From Sphingobium abikonense NBRC 16140 (GTDB lineage: Bacteria > Pseudomonadota > Alphaproteobacteria > Sphingomonadales > Sphingomonadaceae): a stretch of 64,000 nt of DNA. The translations under genes and the position numbers were made by a program. The stretch is taken from contig NZ_BCYT01000013.1 in the NCBI RefSeq assembly GCF_001598335.1, positions 1 through 64,000 of the forward strand, written 5' to 3'. Shown here piece by piece: positions 26,152-34,470 of this stretch (within the stretch, counting starts at the first letter, position 1; the number at the start of each line of letters is the position of its first letter). The notes beneath the pieces are model-generated. The model made no database searches, was not told where the DNA came from, and worked only from the letters and a program-made list of their open reading frames with translations.

Positions 26152-26532
26152 CTATCGTCTCCGTGAAGATGAGGGGGCGGCCCGAGGGCCGCCCGTCCGG
26201 GGCCAGAAGAACTCGATTTCCTCAGCGACGATGTCGGTGTTGTAGAAGGTACGGCCGTCCCGCTCGTTGCGGCTGTAGCGGATTTCGCCGACGACCATGA
26301 GCTTGTCGCCCTTCTTCTTGTGGTTGGCGACCGACTTGCCTAGGCCGTTGAACGCTTTGACGGTGTGGAATTCGTCGTAGGTTTCGGTGTAGCCGTTGTC
26401 GCCTTTTTGGACCTGGCCGTCCTTGATGACGGGCTTGCTGGTGACGAGGGAGAAGCTTACGCCGCCCTTGCTGTCGGTGCCGAAGCGGCTGATGTCCGAG
26501 GTGATCCGGCCTGAGAGAAAAACCTTGTTCAT
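26152..26532 (-). CDS. ssb: Single-stranded DNA-binding protein
   Basis: This 126-residue OB-fold SSB starts MNKVFLSGRITSDISRFGTD, followed by SVANHKKKGDKLMVVGEIRY and RNERDGRTFYNTDIVAEEIE. The end (PSSSRRR) is basic and lacks the acidic DDIPF tail of chromosomal SSB, so it may not recruit host SSB partners. Plasmid SSBs protect transferred single strands during establishment. GGAAGGACAG precedes the start. Confidence 0.9.
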   Translation of the reverse strand: MNKVFLSGRITSDISRFGTDSKGGVSFSLVTSKPVIKDGQVQKGDNGYTETYDEFHTVKAFNGLGKSVANHKKKGDKLMVVGEIRYSRNERDGRTFYNTDIVAEEIEFFWPRTGGPRAAPSSSRRR

Positions 26533-26639
26533 GATGCTGTCCTTCCTTTGCGCCAGCGGGCCGATCCCGCTGGGATGAAAAGACGACGAAGCCCGGGCAT
26601 GAGGGGCTGGCGCACCGAAGCGTCAGCGCAGGGGAACCT

Positions 26640-26718
26640 GCGATCTTCCGGGTGGTGCGGGCAGAGGCCGTCAGGCCTCAACACGGCCGGAAGATCGCGG
26701 GTTGCGCCGGCCCCGCAC
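26640..26718. ncRNA. Pseudoknot-capable structured element
   Basis: GCGATCTTCCGG (26640-26651) pairs perfectly with CCGGAAGATCGC (26687-26698). Inside, GAGGCC/GGCCTC (26664-26679) forms a hairpin with loop GTCA. GTGCGGG (26655-26661), inside the outer stem, can also pair with CCCGCAC (26712-26718) outside it, giving a pseudoknot. It lies in a 550-base gap between ssb and vapC with no genes I can support. The strand is undecided. Confidence 0.5.
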
Positions 26719-27084
26719 GGGCGTAGTGTTCATCCCTTCAAGCGGGTGGCCGGATGGCCCATCGGGACAGGACTGACGGGAACGAGAGGTATGAGGAAGA
26801 CGGCCGGATTTTGGACGGCCGCGACCAGGCGCCGATGCGGTTAGTCGCTGCCTCTTCGTTGCACAACCCGCGCAAGGCGCGCGTGGCAAGGCGGGAACAG
26901 GCTGGCCGGGTGCCGCGATGTTCTACCAAGGCGGGCGGTCTCCGGTATTGCAGCAAGGCGCGCGGAAGGCGCACGCGGCGTGACCGTCGGCCGCGAAAGC
27001 CCTCGCGGCCTCGGTGGTCCAAAATGAGCAGTGCAGATCACAGGCTGTAGACGCCCAGCACGGCGACGCATCGGCTCGCTGCGA

Positions 27085-27498
27085 TCAATGTGGGTCTGTG
27101 ATCCAGTTCTCCACTTTGAGCGCGCGTACGCGCGAGAACTCGCCCATGTTGGCTGTCACGAGCGTTGCGTCCAAAGCATAGGCGTGCGCGGCGATGAAGA
27201 GATCGTTGGGTCCAATGGGCTTCCCGGCAGCTTCGAGCTCAGCGCGAATTCCGCCATATTCTGTATCGGCCGGCACATCGAGGGCGAGAATTTGGACGCT
27301 GTCGAGAATGGCGTCGATTTGCGCGAGCAGCCTCGGCGACCCCTTTTTGGCGCAACCGTAGCGCAGTTCCGCCGCGGTAACGATGCTGACGCAAATGGCA
27401 TCCGGCCCAACCTCGGCAATGCGCTTTGCGACACCGCCGTGAGGATTGCGAGCCAGTTCGGAGATGATATTGGTGTCGAGCATATAGAGGCTGCTCAC
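27085..27498 (-). CDS. vapC: VapC-family PIN-domain toxin
   Basis: This 137-residue PIN ribonuclease has MLDTNIISELARNPHG (first Asp), SIVTAAELRYGCAKKGSP (Glu), GPNDLFIAAHAYALDATLVT (Asp) and NMGEFSRVRALKVENW. All acidic metal ligands expected of VapC are present. It overlaps vapB by 4 bases. Family members cut initiator tRNA or rRNA; the target here is unknown. Confidence 0.93.
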   Translation of the reverse strand: MSSLYMLDTNIISELARNPHGGVAKRIAEVGPDAICVSIVTAAELRYGCAKKGSPRLLAQIDAILDSVQILALDVPADTEYGGIRAELEAAGKPIGPNDLFIAAHAYALDATLVTANMGEFSRVRALKVENWITDPH

Positions 27499-27761
27499 AG
27501 GTCGATCGCCTTGGCCGGCAACAGCGTGTCGTCGATATCGGGGAATTGATCGTCAGGTCCCAGCGGTTCGAGACTGGCGAGAACCTCCAGGATATTCTTC
27601 CGGCGGATCGGCTCGATGATAAGGCGGGCGCCGTCGCGATAAATCATGACACTTGTCCCGGGGAGTTCGAAATCCGCAGGAATACGCACAGCCTGGCTCT
27701 TGTTGTTGCGAAACAGCTTTGCCTCACGTGCGGGCGTGGGATCGGAACGTCGGGGATCCAT
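27495..27761 (-). CDS. vapB: VapB-family antitoxin
   Basis: This 88-residue AbrB/SpoVT-type antitoxin has AKLFRNNKSQAVRIPADFEL and PGTSVMIYRDGARLIIEPIR, then an acidic tail that fits the VapC groove. AAAGGAGG precedes ATG 27761. It should repress its own promoter through the direct repeats at 27775-27794. Confidence 0.92.
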   Translation of the reverse strand: MDPRRSDPTPAREAKLFRNNKSQAVRIPADFELPGTSVMIYRDGARLIIEPIRRKNILEVLASLEPLGPDDQFPDIDDTLLPAKAIDL

Positions 27762-27774
27762 GAAGCCTCCTTTG

Positions 27775-27794
27775 CATATACATCAACATATACA
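27775..27794 (-). promoter_or_regulatory. Direct repeats upstream of vapB (operator/promoter)
   Basis: CATATACA occurs twice with 12-base periodicity (27775-27782 and 27787-27794), ending 34 bases before the vapB start. On the minus strand this reads TGTATATG twice and may also contain the -10 region. Confidence 0.5.
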
Positions 27795-27914
27795 TAAATG
27801 ATAAGCCGTTCAAGGCCGACGCTGACCATCGGCGCAGTCGGGGCGCCGACATTCTGAGTCCAACCTGGGCGAGGTAGGGAAGACAATCGGTCCGCGCGCC
27901 AAGCGCGGGGGGCG

Positions 27915-28109
27915 TTAGATCGTCTTGCGGCGCCGGGTCCGGCCGACATGGTCGGCTGATGCCTCGATATCGATGGCGAGCTGGGTCAAGGTGCGATGGG
28001 CGCCGAGGCGCTGCAGCCCGTCCATACGCGGGTCGCGATGGAGGTTGGCGATGCGTAAGCGGATGAGCGATGCAGCCACCCGCAATGTGTGGGGATCAAG
28101 CTCGGCCAT
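27915..28109 (-). CDS. Small hypothetical protein
   Basis: This 64-residue protein (MAELDPHTLRVAASLIRLRI, LGAHRTLTQLAIDIEASADH) is helical and basic at its end (RTRRRKTI). It lies downstream of the DUF7673 gene on the same strand. No family is recognised. Confidence 0.5.
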   Translation of the reverse strand: MAELDPHTLRVAASLIRLRIANLHRDPRMDGLQRLGAHRTLTQLAIDIEASADHVGRTRRRKTI

Positions 28110-28155
28110 GAGTCGCGTAATAGCAGAAATGCTGCTCTACCGGGAGCCAGGCGTG

Positions 28156-28464
28156 CTAATCGCCGTCAAATTGCCGCCAGCGCTGGACGAGCTCGACCAT
28201 GTCGGTTTTTCGCCCGAAGGCATCTGGATAGATCGCGCCTTCGTGTTGGCCGAGAAAGCCGATGATCGTCGTCATATGGGTCGCGATCGTGGCATCGACA
28301 CCAAAAAGGTCGGCGATGGGAAAATGTCCACAATCATCGCCGTTCCACCAGGCCAGGAGGAAATTGGCGACCCGGCGGGACTGCCCGGTGTCACACCGGG
28401 CAATCTCGATCAACCGATCAAGGGCCGCGGTCGCGGCTCGTTTGCCAAAGGGACCTTCTTCCAT
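28156..28464 (-). CDS. DUF7673-like protein
   Basis: This 102-residue protein contains ALDRLIEIARCDTGQSRRVA, NFLLAWWNGDDCGHFPIADL and a valine/aspartate-rich end. This pattern matches the DUF7673 family of alphaproteobacterial plasmid proteins as I recall it. Biochemical role unknown. It sits in the long minus-strand accessory run. Confidence 0.65.
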   Translation of the reverse strand: MEEGPFGKRAATAALDRLIEIARCDTGQSRRVANFLLAWWNGDDCGHFPIADLFGVDATIATHMTTIIGFLGQHEGAIYPDAFGRKTDMVELVQRWRQFDGD

Positions 28465-28496
28465 CGACCTTACACTCCATCATATTGCCAGGAGGA

Positions 28497-28718
28497 TCAT
28501 GCCTTAGCCGTCCTTTGCAAGGAAGAATCGAGGCCGGGCGAGCGGGCGGGATTGCCGCGAAGGATCCAGGGCAGCGGCTGTATGAGCCGGACCCAATCGG
28601 CGAACGAGGGAATGCGGCCCAGATCTTCAACCACATGTTGTTCGCCGATAAGGCGCACCGGCACCTCGGGCTGGTCACTGTTCGTGATGGTGACCCCGAA
28701 TACCGTCTCGGCCTTTAT
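28497..28718 (-). CDS. Short hypothetical protein lacking a standard start codon
   Basis: A protein-like frame reads KAETVFGVTITNSDQPEVPV, RLIGEQHVVEDLGRIPSFAD, WVRLIQPLPWILRGNPARSP and ends at TGA 28497-28499. No ATG, GTG or TTG lies at a sensible place; the codon after the GGGGAGGG ribosome-binding-like run (GGGCAT) is ATA (28716-28718). It may use ATA, or an ATG-to-ATA change may have silenced it. Function unknown. Confidence 0.45.
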   Translation of the reverse strand: MKAETVFGVTITNSDQPEVPVRLIGEQHVVEDLGRIPSFADWVRLIQPLPWILRGNPARSPGLDSSLQRTAKA

Positions 28719-28810
28719 ATGCCCTCCCCTCGTCGGCCGGGGGCCGCGCGGAAACGAGAAAAGGCCCCCGCCCCTATGCGGAGCGAGGGCCCTATTGAGG
28801 GTGCGAAGGA

Positions 28811-29284
28811 TCAGCCCGCGAAAGCGTGTTCGCTCGACGACTGGCCGAGGCCGGCCTCGGTGCGTTCGCGCGCCGCCTCGCCCACGCTGGCTTCGGCGCC
28901 TTCACCGGGCAGTGGCGGCAGGCTGTCGTCCGCCTTGGCCGCCATTTCGGCCGCGAGATCGCGGCGGCGGGTCGGGCGGGACCAGACGATGTTGTAGCTG
29001 CCGTCGTCTTGGCGGAACGCTGAGATGTAGAGCGGCGCGGCCAGGCTCGGATCCTCGATCTTGCCGTTGAGGAAGGCCTCGCCGGTGCCGTTCGAGAAGA
29101 GTTCGAAGAGCGCGCCGACCTGCACCCATGCCCGTGAGGCGGAAAGCGCCAGCACTTCGTACTTGGGCGCCTTGGGATTGGAGGAGTGGAGCTCACGCAG
29201 TGCAATGGTCATGGCGATCGTGAGCGTCGCGATCTTGCCGACGTGGATGCCGGCGTCATTCTGCTTGATGGAACCGATGTTCAT
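28811..29284 (-). CDS. DUF736-family protein
   Basis: This 157-residue protein starts MNIGSIKQNDAGIHVGKIAT and has KYEVLALSASRAWVQVGALF, the DUF736 core. The C-terminal third is Ala/Glu-rich and probably disordered. DUF736 proteins are common on alphaproteobacterial plasmids and conjugative islands; their role is unknown. ATG 29284 follows AGGAGAATCCCC. A purine-rich leader lies at 29332-29358. Confidence 0.82.
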   Translation of the reverse strand: MNIGSIKQNDAGIHVGKIATLTIAMTIALRELHSSNPKAPKYEVLALSASRAWVQVGALFELFSNGTGEAFLNGKIEDPSLAAPLYISAFRQDDGSYNIVWSRPTRRRDLAAEMAAKADDSLPPLPGEGAEASVGEAARERTEAGLGQSSSEHAFAG

Positions 29285-29331
29285 GGGGATTCTCCTGGAT
29301 GATGGCTCGAACTCCCGTGTCCGAGACACCT

Positions 29332-29358
29332 TCCTCCCTCCCCCTCCTCTCCTCGGCC
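29332..29358 (-). repeat. Purine-rich leader before the DUF736 gene
   Basis: On the minus strand AGGAGAGGAGGGGGAGGGAG, 48 bases before the start codon. Confidence 0.5.
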
Positions 29359-29431
29359 GTTCGGCCGAGCAGGCGCGTTAGCGCCCCAATCCGAGGTCCG
29401 CACTTCGCGGCCTCGGGGTCGAGGTTCCCGG

Positions 29432-29758
29432 TCAGTGGAGCGAGCCGAATAAACCGCGCTTGGCCTCAGCCTGGTACGCACCGTCTTTTACGCCGATGCT
29501 TGCGCGCATGTCGGCTTCGAGTTCGGCCGCGAGACCATTGGGTATCTCCGTGTAGGGGGCAATAATGGCGATCGCGGCCTCGGGCGTCGACAATTCTCCC
29601 GGTTCCGTGCCGAGCCAGATCGTTGCCTCACCCTCGTCCGGCTCGTTCTCGGTCGGAGTGAAGACTTGGGCGAAGAAGGTTTGGAGCGGTCGGTCCCATC
29701 CGACGACGACGCGACACGCGCCGCTGCCGGCCTTGGGCTTGAGGTCGTATCGGCTCAT
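29432..29758 (-). CDS. Hypothetical protein of the GHKL operon
   Basis: This 108-residue protein starts MSRYDLKPKAGSGACRVVVG and contains GWDRPLQTFFAQVFTPTENE and EGEATIWLGTEPGELSTPEA. The WDRPLQTFF pattern is typical of small plasmid proteins of this block, but I cannot name a family. It overlaps the upstream 61-residue gene by 4 bases, so the three genes from 31618 are one operon. Confidence 0.6.
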   Translation of the reverse strand: MSRYDLKPKAGSGACRVVVGWDRPLQTFFAQVFTPTENEPDEGEATIWLGTEPGELSTPEAAIAIIAPYTEIPNGLAAELEADMRASIGVKDGAYQAEAKRGLFGSLH

Positions 29759-29940
29759 GATGGACTCCTGCGTAGGCGTTGATCGATATGGCGCACCGCA
29801 CCGTCGGGGCTTTTGCGGACGGCTGCTGCGGCGCGCGGGAGCCCCGCCTCGACGAGCAGCTTACGTGCGAGCCGCAGATACATGGTTCCGGCGAGGACAG
29901 CGTCCCGGTCGGCAGGCGTCGCGGATTTGATGTCAGGCAT
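29755..29940 (-). CDS. Small basic hypothetical protein
   Basis: This 61-residue protein (MPDIKSATPADRDAVLAGTM, YLRLARKLLVEAGLPRAAAA) overlaps the stop of the GHKL gene by 8 bases and the start of the next gene by 4. Tight coupling on both sides supports it. Helical and basic; function unknown. Confidence 0.6.
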   Translation of the reverse strand: MPDIKSATPADRDAVLAGTMYLRLARKLLVEAGLPRAAAAVRKSPDGAVRHIDQRLRRSPS

Positions 29941-31618
29941 TGGCGTCCCCAGCCACTGTCCGCTTGTTCTCTTGTGCAGGCTCGAGGCCGATATTGATCG
30001 TGTCGCGGGCAAGCACAATCGCAAAACGCCGGCCCTCCGGCACAAACCATTGCGCGCGATAGGCGAGAATGGCGTGGAGGCGCTCGATCAGCGCCGCGTC
30101 GTCGCCCAGGAGCAACCGGGTCGCCATCTCCTGGGCATCAAGCAGGAACCGGCTGTGCTGGGTGTCCCAGCTGTCGGCATCACGATCGTCGCTTGGGCTG
30201 AAGCAGGCCCCTTCAAGAAGGTCGACAAGTTCGGCCGGTGTAAGGGCATCGCGTGACGCGAGCAGAATGCGGGCTTCCTCAAAGCTCCAGTGCGTACGTT
30301 CGTCATATTCGATGGCGACCGGCGCGGGGATCCGGATCTGGTCCGCCTCTTCACCGCTAAACTCGAGCACCAGAGTGAGGCGATTGACGGTGCCACTGTC
30401 GAGGCCGGGAAATTCACCGGGATCAAGTATTGCCGTCGCGCCGTCCCGCTCTATCTCGAACCGCAACACCGCGATGTGCGGCAAGCAATTGTACCAGCTA
30501 TAGCCCGCCATCGTGTCGTCGGGCTCTGCCAGTCGACCCTCGTAGCCGCCGTGCTTGCCGAGTGCAAAAGCCGCGCATTGCTCGAAGGCCGGTTCGAAAC
30601 TGTCGACAATGATGTGGTCTTCACTTGCAATGCGCTCGCCGCTGGCTGCGGAACAATTGTGAGGGTCGGCGGTCGCGGGCGACCAGGGTCGAAGTAGCGG
30701 CTCGGCCTCGGGAAGCGCGATGCCGAGTGCTGCGGCCTCGCGCCATTGTTCGTGGGCTAGGCGATGGGTGCCGAGCGATTGAATATGGCGATAGATGACG
30801 CAACGAACCCTGTCGCGCAGCGCGTCAAGCGCGGCGTTCTCGACCATCTCCTTGCGCGCCGGCAGAACAAGCTGAAGGTCAGGCGCATCGACGATATCGA
30901 CACGGGCCCACCAGTTGCGCCGCTTTTCGCCGACCGATGGCAAAGCGGTCGCGACGATGACTCCATGGAAATTGACGCAGGGACTGAACCGCGTCGCGCG
31001 CAGGTCGTTGAACAGGCCAATGCGCACGCCGGCCTCCTCGACCACAACCTCGGCGCCGGCAAGCCAGTCCTCCTGATGGAGCGAAATGCCGCGAAGGCGC
31101 ACCGGCAATGGACAATAGAGTGCAGCTGACTTCGCTGCCGCGTCGAGCGATTCCTTCCAACGCATATCGAGCTGAAACCGGATCGTGGTGCCGCGCGATC
31201 GGTTGAGCGAAGCAACGGCGACCGGAGAGCGGGCTTCCCACGCGTCGGCGGCGACACGCACTATCCAGCCCGCCCCTTCGTCATTCGCGCAGGACTGGAC
31301 CTCGACATCGCGGCCCGCGAGGCTGAACACGCCCATGCCGGCCGGATCCTCACGCTTTGCAATGTCGTCGTTCCAGCCCGAGCGGCCCAGCGCGAGTATT
31401 ACGGCGGGATCAGCTATGCCGGCACCATCGTCATTCACCGAAAGCCAGACATCGTCGCCGATGGTATGAACCTCGAGGTCGACAACTGTGGCACCCGCGC
31501 GGCGGGCGTTCTGCAAAAGCTCGGCGAGCACATCGCCGAGCGTGTTGTTGAACAGACGCGTGACCTTGGCGATCGCCGCAGGGTCGATCTCGCTGCGGAT
31601 GATAGCGGGAAGGGACAT
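29933..31618 (-). CDS. GHKL-type ATPase (Hsp90-like ATP-binding domain)
   Basis: This 561-residue protein has a Bergerat ATP fold at its N-terminus: the N-box is LGDVLAELLQNARRAGATVV, the G1 box is SVNDDGAGIADPAVILALGR, and GMGVFSLAGRDVEVQS fits the lid/G2 region. The rest has no named domain. Similar folds occur in MutL, gyrase, Hsp90 and MORC-like proteins. It begins a tight three-gene operon and sits beside ardB, so an establishment or anti-defence role is possible but unproven. Confidence 0.8.
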   Translation of the reverse strand: MSLPAIIRSEIDPAAIAKVTRLFNNTLGDVLAELLQNARRAGATVVDLEVHTIGDDVWLSVNDDGAGIADPAVILALGRSGWNDDIAKREDPAGMGVFSLAGRDVEVQSCANDEGAGWIVRVAADAWEARSPVAVASLNRSRGTTIRFQLDMRWKESLDAAAKSAALYCPLPVRLRGISLHQEDWLAGAEVVVEEAGVRIGLFNDLRATRFSPCVNFHGVIVATALPSVGEKRRNWWARVDIVDAPDLQLVLPARKEMVENAALDALRDRVRCVIYRHIQSLGTHRLAHEQWREAAALGIALPEAEPLLRPWSPATADPHNCSAASGERIASEDHIIVDSFEPAFEQCAAFALGKHGGYEGRLAEPDDTMAGYSWYNCLPHIAVLRFEIERDGATAILDPGEFPGLDSGTVNRLTLVLEFSGEEADQIRIPAPVAIEYDERTHWSFEEARILLASRDALTPAELVDLLEGACFSPSDDRDADSWDTQHSRFLLDAQEMATRLLLGDDAALIERLHAILAYRAQWFVPEGRRFAIVLARDTINIGLEPAQENKRTVAGDANA

Positions 31619-31647
31619 GGGAACTCCTCGGAGCGGATTTGCTCCCG

Positions 31648-31674
31648 GCCCCTGTTCCCACTCCCCTTTTCGCC
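31648..31674 (-). repeat. Purine-rich leader before the GHKL gene
   Basis: On the minus strand AAAAGGGGAGTGGGAACAGG, 30 bases before the start; this is the most divergent copy. Confidence 0.4.
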
Positions 31675-32106
31675 TTAGTCGATCGCGCTGAAGATCTCCG
31701 CCGCCTCGGGATGGTCGAGCGCATGATCGCGCAGCCGGTGGAAGGCCTGTGCAATGTGGTCGTCGTCATCGTCGAATTCGAACGAGAGATAGGAGAAGGT
31801 GAAAAGCGTTGCGATGATCCCGGCTGCGTCTGCAGAGACCTCGCCATCATAGCCGTTGCTGCCGCATCGGATCCGGAACCGATCCCGACCGTTCGGAGCG
31901 AGATAGAGCGGTTGGTGACCGACCTCGAAGAACTGCCAATATCCGCCGCTATAATCGGGCGAAAGCGACTGCATGAAAGTGTAGAGCAGCGTTTCGCCCT
32001 TGAAGAAATGACGTCGGCCAAACAGCGTCGGGATGAAGTTGATGCGCCTCTCGTCGGGCACGAGGCTGGCAGCGCGGAAGGCGGCATTCGGGGCGATATC
32101 GGACAT
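31675..32106 (-). CDS. ardB: Antirestriction protein ArdB
   Basis: This 143-residue protein has the ArdB pattern: VPDERRINFIPTLFGRRHFF, GETLLYTFMQSLSPDYSGGY, WQFFEVGHQPLYLAPNGRDR and the late acidic stretch. ArdB proteins let incoming plasmids escape type I restriction by a mechanism that is not DNA mimicry. The start is ATG 32106, after a GAGAACCC leader; an upstream ATG exists. A purine-rich leader lies at 32165-32190. Confidence 0.87.
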   Translation of the reverse strand: MSDIAPNAAFRAASLVPDERRINFIPTLFGRRHFFKGETLLYTFMQSLSPDYSGGYWQFFEVGHQPLYLAPNGRDRFRIRCGSNGYDGEVSADAAGIIATLFTFSYLSFEFDDDDDHIAQAFHRLRDHALDHPEAAEIFSAID

Positions 32107-32164
32107 GAGGGTTCTCCAGAGGAAAGGTTCAGCGCCGAGCACCTTTCCCGGCCTCGAAACCGCC

Positions 32165-32190
32165 TGTCCCGTTCCCCCTCCTCTTGAATC
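32165..32190 (-). repeat. Purine-rich leader before ardB
   Basis: On the minus strand CAAGAGGAGGGGGAACGGG, 59 bases before the start codon. Confidence 0.5.
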
Positions 32191-32233
32191 GGATGCCCGA
32201 CGGACTGGCGCCCTCTCCTTTGCCGATTACCGC

Positions 32234-32485
32234 TCAGTGAGACTCCGAGGATTTGAGGACGGCAATCACGGCTTTGACATTGTCGATGGCCACTTCGAGC
32301 CGCCGGACGGCCTCGTCACGGCTGTCACAATCTTCTGGGGAAGAGAGTTCGATCATCAGGAACGCGAACAGCGTGTCGCCGCAGGCGCCAGCCTCATCGA
32401 GATTTTCGACATGCGCAAAATCGCCGCCGTCATAGGTTTGCGCGCAGATGCGCTGGAATTGGTTCAGCATCGCATGGATTTCCAT
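32234..32485 (-). CDS. Small acidic hypothetical protein
   Basis: This 83-residue protein starts MEIHAMLNQFQRICAQTYDG and contains LFAFLMIELSSPEDCDSRDE and VRRLEVAIDNVKAVIAVLKS. It lies head-to-tail with the gene fragment at 32486, with no gap. Very acidic and helical; no family recognised. Confidence 0.55.
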   Translation of the reverse strand: MEIHAMLNQFQRICAQTYDGGDFAHVENLDEAGACGDTLFAFLMIELSSPEDCDSRDEAVRRLEVAIDNVKAVIAVLKSSESH

Positions 32486-33380
32486 TCATAGGAGTGAGGG
32501 CTGGATGCAGGGCAGCCGGGTCGAGGCGGCAAATGACCGCAGCAACGCAGCCATTTCGGCGCGAAGCCGGGCTCGATTGCTGATCACGGCCTCGGGATCG
32601 AGCGGTTGACCCTGGACATCGAAATAGCCGGTCGCCGGACGACCACCATCGACCTCGATGACGATGCGGTGTCCTCGCGGCTGGGCAGGCCCAGCATAGC
32701 GCGCCGTAAATTCACCCAGCCGGCCGGTAAGCCCGCTGATAGCCTTGCCCCACCGGATATGCCCTGCGCCCGCGACCTGTCCCACCTCAAGGCCTCGGGC
32801 GATCCAGGTCCGCAATTGCGCGCGCTGGAGAAGCCTGGTGTGGCGCAAGCGTTCCATGGTTCGACACAGAGGCAGCGCGCCGGCATGGGCGTCGGCAACG
32901 GCCAGGTCGTGATCCTGCGCGGCGATCAGGATGTCCTCAAATTCACGGCCTCGGAGGAGGTCTCCAAGCGACCCAGCTTGCGCCGCATCGTTCGCATTGC
33001 GGAATCCCCGCGTCGGACAGATCATGATGATGGTCGCTTGATGCGCGCCTGGCGCCCGGCGGATCGTGTCGACCAGACCCTCCTCGGCCTCGCGGGCGCT
33101 CATCAGCACAAGCCGCTTTGACCAGGGCGTCGGCCGGGCCGCATCGGAAGGCTGTGGCCAGGTCGAGGGTAGTGGCCGGGATGCATGACCCTTCCTGGCC
33201 GGCGCTTCACTGCCATTATGGTGAACGGCAAGATTGGCGCGCCGCGCAGTATCGAACAGATCGTCGATATTGCCGCCGCCTTCGCGGAAGCCCTTATGAT
33301 AGGCCGAAACGAACCGTGGATCAGGACAACCAACCAACGGTTTGACGGGACCGCGCACATCCCAACCGGCCTGCGCTGCA
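32486..33380 (-). pseudogene. 3' part of a gene split by the RIT element
   Basis: From the RIT end the frame reads YAAQAGWDVRGPVKPLVGCP, then DPRFVSAYHKGFREGGGNID, and runs about 295 codons to the stop. It is in the frame needed to continue the 5' part at 37187-37567. Later segments (LVLMSAREAEEGLVDTIRRA, HQATIIMICPTRGFRNANDA) suggest a soluble two-domain protein I cannot name. A GTG at 33358 could allow a shortened product. Confidence 0.7.
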
Positions 33381-33465
33381 TATTATCGCGAGGTTGTAAT
33401 AATGCGAAGGAGCGCGGGACATAAGTGCAAAACCGCCATATTTTGCCACGCTCCTTCGCATTAAT

Positions 33466-34470
33466 TTACAGGGTGTCCAGCCACTCCATCAAACTGGCCT
33501 CTCGTTTCCACGAAGGAGTAGCGGTGCCTGTTACTGGAACGCCAACCCGCTCCAGCGCCTTGCGCTTCGTTTCCAAATCGGCCTGGGCGTAGTGGTTAGT
33601 CGTGTCGAGGCTGACGTGGCCAAGCCAACTGCGGATGACAGTGATATCGACCCCGGCAGCAACAAGATGAACTGCCGTCGCGTGCCGAAAACTGTGCGGG
33701 GTTATATGCTTCGATCGCAGGGTCGGTACGGTTTTCGCTGCTTCCTTCACATAGGCGGCGAGCTTGAACCGCACCCCTGAGGCGCCCAAGGGCTCGCCAT
33801 AGCGGTTGACGAAGATACGTTCATGGGGCGCTCGAGGCTGCCTTGCCAGCAGCGTTTCGAGCAGCATGACCGTTTCCGGCCAAAGCGGGCAGATGCGTTC
33901 CTTCTGGCCCTTCCCATAGAGCCGCACGAAATTAGGGGCGTCCAACCGGATTGCGTCTGGGCATAGGTCCAGCGCCTCCTGGATACGCGCTCCCGTGTTA
34001 TAAAGAAACGAAAGCAGCACATGGTCGCGAAGCCCCGCGAGAGTTGACCGGTCAGGCTGTGCAAGAATGGCCTCGACCTCGTTAGGTTCGAGGTAGAACG
34101 GGGCAGAGGTGGGTTCCCGTTTCACCGGCACCGCAAGAACTTCCGCACAATGAACAATCAACTCGGGGTCCTTGCCCGATACGAAGCTGAAAAAGCTACG
34201 GATTGCGGAGAGCCGGCAATTGCGTGTGCCGATCGTGCCTTTGCGTTCATTCTCGGCATGATTGAGAAACGCCCGCACCTCGCTGGCTGAAATATCAGCC
34301 AAGGTCAGCCGCGCGACCACGCTCTTCTTTCGTTCTGCAACGAATCGGAGCAACAGCCTCCAGGTATCCCGATAAGACCGGATCGTGTGGATCGATGCGT
34401 TGCGTTGCTCAGCCAGCCACTCCTGGAAGAACGCTCGCAACAACGTCGGAAAGGGATCGCCCTTTTTCAT
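33466..34470 (-). CDS. Tyrosine recombinase, third gene of the RIT trio
   Basis: This 334-residue integrase has an N-terminal SAM-like core-binding domain (FFQEWLAEQRNASIHTIRSY). The catalytic domain has NTGARIQEALDL (Arg I), HSFRHATAVHLVAAG (His-x-x-Arg) and GHVSLDTTNHYAQ (His and nucleophile Tyr). It overlaps the second gene by 4 bases. The C-terminal tail ends at the element's left repeat region. In RIT elements all three proteins are thought to act together. Confidence 0.92.
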   Translation of the reverse strand: MKKGDPFPTLLRAFFQEWLAEQRNASIHTIRSYRDTWRLLLRFVAERKKSVVARLTLADISASEVRAFLNHAENERKGTIGTRNCRLSAIRSFFSFVSGKDPELIVHCAEVLAVPVKREPTSAPFYLEPNEVEAILAQPDRSTLAGLRDHVLLSFLYNTGARIQEALDLCPDAIRLDAPNFVRLYGKGQKERICPLWPETVMLLETLLARQPRAPHERIFVNRYGEPLGASGVRFKLAAYVKEAAKTVPTLRSKHITPHSFRHATAVHLVAAGVDITVIRSWLGHVSLDTTNHYAQADLETKRKALERVGVPVTGTATPSWKREASLMEWLDTL

